Shown in pieces: positions 62,353-64,000 of a stretch of 64,000 nucleotides of DNA. The notes below the pieces were generated by a model. It had not been told where the DNA came from. It ran no database searches and saw nothing but the letters and a program-made list of their open reading frames with translations. The position numbers were made by a program, and so were the translations under genes. This DNA comes from Antedon mediterranea (lineage: Eukaryota; Echinodermata; Crinoidea; Comatulida; Antedonidae), in the NCBI RefSeq assembly GCF_964355755.1, contig NC_092673.1, positions 3,663,001 to 3,727,000 on the forward strand, written 5' to 3'. Numbering within the stretch: position 1 is the first letter of the stretch; each line of letters starts with the position of its first letter.

Positions 62353-63960
62353 AGCTTGGTTCTCACTAGCAACGCAACGTAACGCAATATACGCAACGTA
62401 ACGCAATCTACGCAACGTAACGCAATCTACGCAACGTAACGCAATATACGCAACGTAACGCAATCTACGCAACGTAACGCAATATACGCAACGTAACGCA
62501 ATCTACGCAACGTAACGCAATCTACGCAACGTAAGAATATGCCCTTCCAATCATTGTGTTTGCCCCCGCCAGCTTAAAATCAACGATGTTTGCAGCACTA
62601 TATTGTGTCGTCGGTTCCCACTAAAACGTGGTTCCCACTAGCGACGCAACACAAGGACGTAACGCAACGCAAGTGAATTGACCAATCACAAGCGATGGCT
62701 TATTCGCTTGTGATTGCTAACTGTCTATAACTTCGCTTGTCATTGGTTAAAACGCTTGCGTTGCGTTTACGTCCTTGCGTTACGTTCTAGTGGGAACCAA
62801 GCTTTACTGATTACGCAATACAGCACTTTGCGTCGATACGTCACTGCGTTGCGTTCTAGTAGGAACCACGCTTTAAGCTTGGTTCCCACTAGAACGTAAC
62901 GCAAGGACGTAAACGGAACGCAAGCGTTTTAACCAATGACAAGCAAAGTTATAGACAGTTAGCAATCACAAGCGAATAAGCCATCGCTTGTGATTGGTCA
63001 ATTCACTTGCGTTGCGTTACGTCCTTGTGTTGCGTCGCTAGTGGGAACCACGCTTTAAGCTTGGTTCCCACTAGTGACGCAACGTAACGCAACCTTCGCA
63101 ACGTAAGCTTGGTTCCCACTAGAACGTAACGCAAGGACGTAAACGCAACGCAAGTGAATTGACCAATCACAAGCGATGGCTTATTCGCTTGTGATTGCTA
63201 ACTGTCTATAACTTCGCTTGTCATTGGTTAAGCGTGGTTCCCACTAGCGACGCAACGCAAGGACGTAACGCAACGCAAGTGAATTTACCAATCACAAGCG
63301 ATGGCTTATTCGCTTGTGATTGCTAACTGTCTATAACTTCGCTTGTCATTGGTTAAAACGCTTGCGTTGCGTTTACGTCCTTGCGTTACGTTCTAGTGGG
63401 AACCAAGCTTTAAAACGCTTGCGTTGCGTTTACTTCCTTGCATTACGTTCTAGTGGGAACCAAGCTTAAGAAAATGCCCTTCCAATAATTGTGTTTTCCC
63501 CCACCTGCGTGAAATCAAACCTACGATGTTTGCAGCACTGTTTGGTCGACGGTTCCCACTTGTGATTACGCAATATATCACTTTGCGTCAATACGTCGCT
63601 ACGTTGCGTTCTAGTAGGAACCACGGTTTAGTTCCCGCTAGGACGTAACGCAACAACGTAAGCGCGACGTAAAGCGTGGTTCCCACTAGCGACGCAACAC
63701 AAGGACGTAACGCAACGCAAGTGAATTGACCAATCACAAGCGATGGCTTATTTGCTTGTGATTGCTAACTGTCTATATAACTTCGCTTGTCATTGGTTAA
63801 AACGCTTGCGTTGCGTTTACGTCCTTGCGTTACGTTCTAGTGGGAACCAAGCTTGAACAATTTAACCAATCACAAGCGATGGATTATCCGAATTTTTGTT
63901 TGTGATTGGTAAACTCACTTGCGTTGCGCTTACGTCCATTGCGTTGCGCCCCAAGCTTTA
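62353..63960. mobile_element. dense array of M2 MITEs
   Basis: About ten copies or pieces follow one another almost without spacer: B-type 62353-62620 with an internal expansion, A 62622-62806, B piece 62806-62876, A 62876-63058, B piece 63058-63110, A truncated 63108-63232, A 63232-63412, A piece 63412-63466, B 63467-63630, A 63672-63856 and an A-like remnant 63860-63960. Junctions such as CACGCTTTAAGCTTGGTTCC show that neighbours share a single TTAA. Confidence 0.92.
62372..62533. repeat. 19-bp tandem expansion inside an M2B copy
   Basis: About eight copies of ACGCAACGTAACGCAATCT or ...TAT. Ordinary M2B copies have one such unit, so the array grew inside the element. Confidence 0.9.
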
Positions 63961-64000
63961 AGACTTATAGTAGTAAAACATAAAGAATGCACAAAGTTTA

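Overview
The window is eukaryotic nuclear DNA from an animal, most likely a marine invertebrate deuterostome (an echinoderm or relative). The reasons are intron-rich genes with GT-AG splice sites and metazoan protein families, AT-rich and transposon-dense introns, a Ty3/Gypsy element of the Gmr1 type that is known mainly from deuterostomes, and tRNA- and 5S-derived SINEs. The species cannot be named from sequence alone.

Five host genes can be built exon by exon with consistent reading phases. (1) GOLGA7, minus strand, 4032-9359, 4 coding exons, 142 aa. (2) A FADS6-like fatty acid desaturase, plus strand, 11006-12082, one coding exon, divergent from GOLGA7. (3) An unclassified receptor tyrosine kinase, plus strand, 24044-47084, 17 coding exons, 732 aa: signal peptide, fibronectin-III-like ectodomain, one membrane segment, kinase with HGD instead of HRD. 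(4) A heparanase (HPSE family), minus strand, 48214-54379, 9 coding exons, 515 aa, tail-to-tail with the kinase gene. (5) An SLC16-type monocarboxylate transporter-like protein, plus strand, 56549-61243, 6 coding exons, 433 aa, divergent from heparanase. The genes look functionally unrelated; nothing suggests an operon-like unit.

The rest is mobile and tandem DNA. An intact young LTR retrotransposon (27900-33842) sits in an intron of the kinase gene, inside an older MITE-like repeat. Its single gag-pol ORF has the order protease, integrase, reverse transcriptase, RNase H. Several families of short palindromic (MITE-like) elements recur. M1 ends in GCTCTGTCTACACTATC (14 copies). M2 ends in GGTTCCCACTAG, has two subtypes A and B, and forms arrays at 15.8-18.5 kb and 62.35-63.96 kb. 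M3 ends in GATGTATTGTCC (3 copies). M4 carries TACGTATGAAACGCC. M5 carries TGACGTCA sites. Many are bounded by TTAA. SINE and LINE remnants and about ten minisatellites, including a 20-bp satellite at the left edge, complete the picture. Large stretches (12.7-22.8 kb, 54.4-56.5 kb, 61.7-62.35 kb) show no gene.
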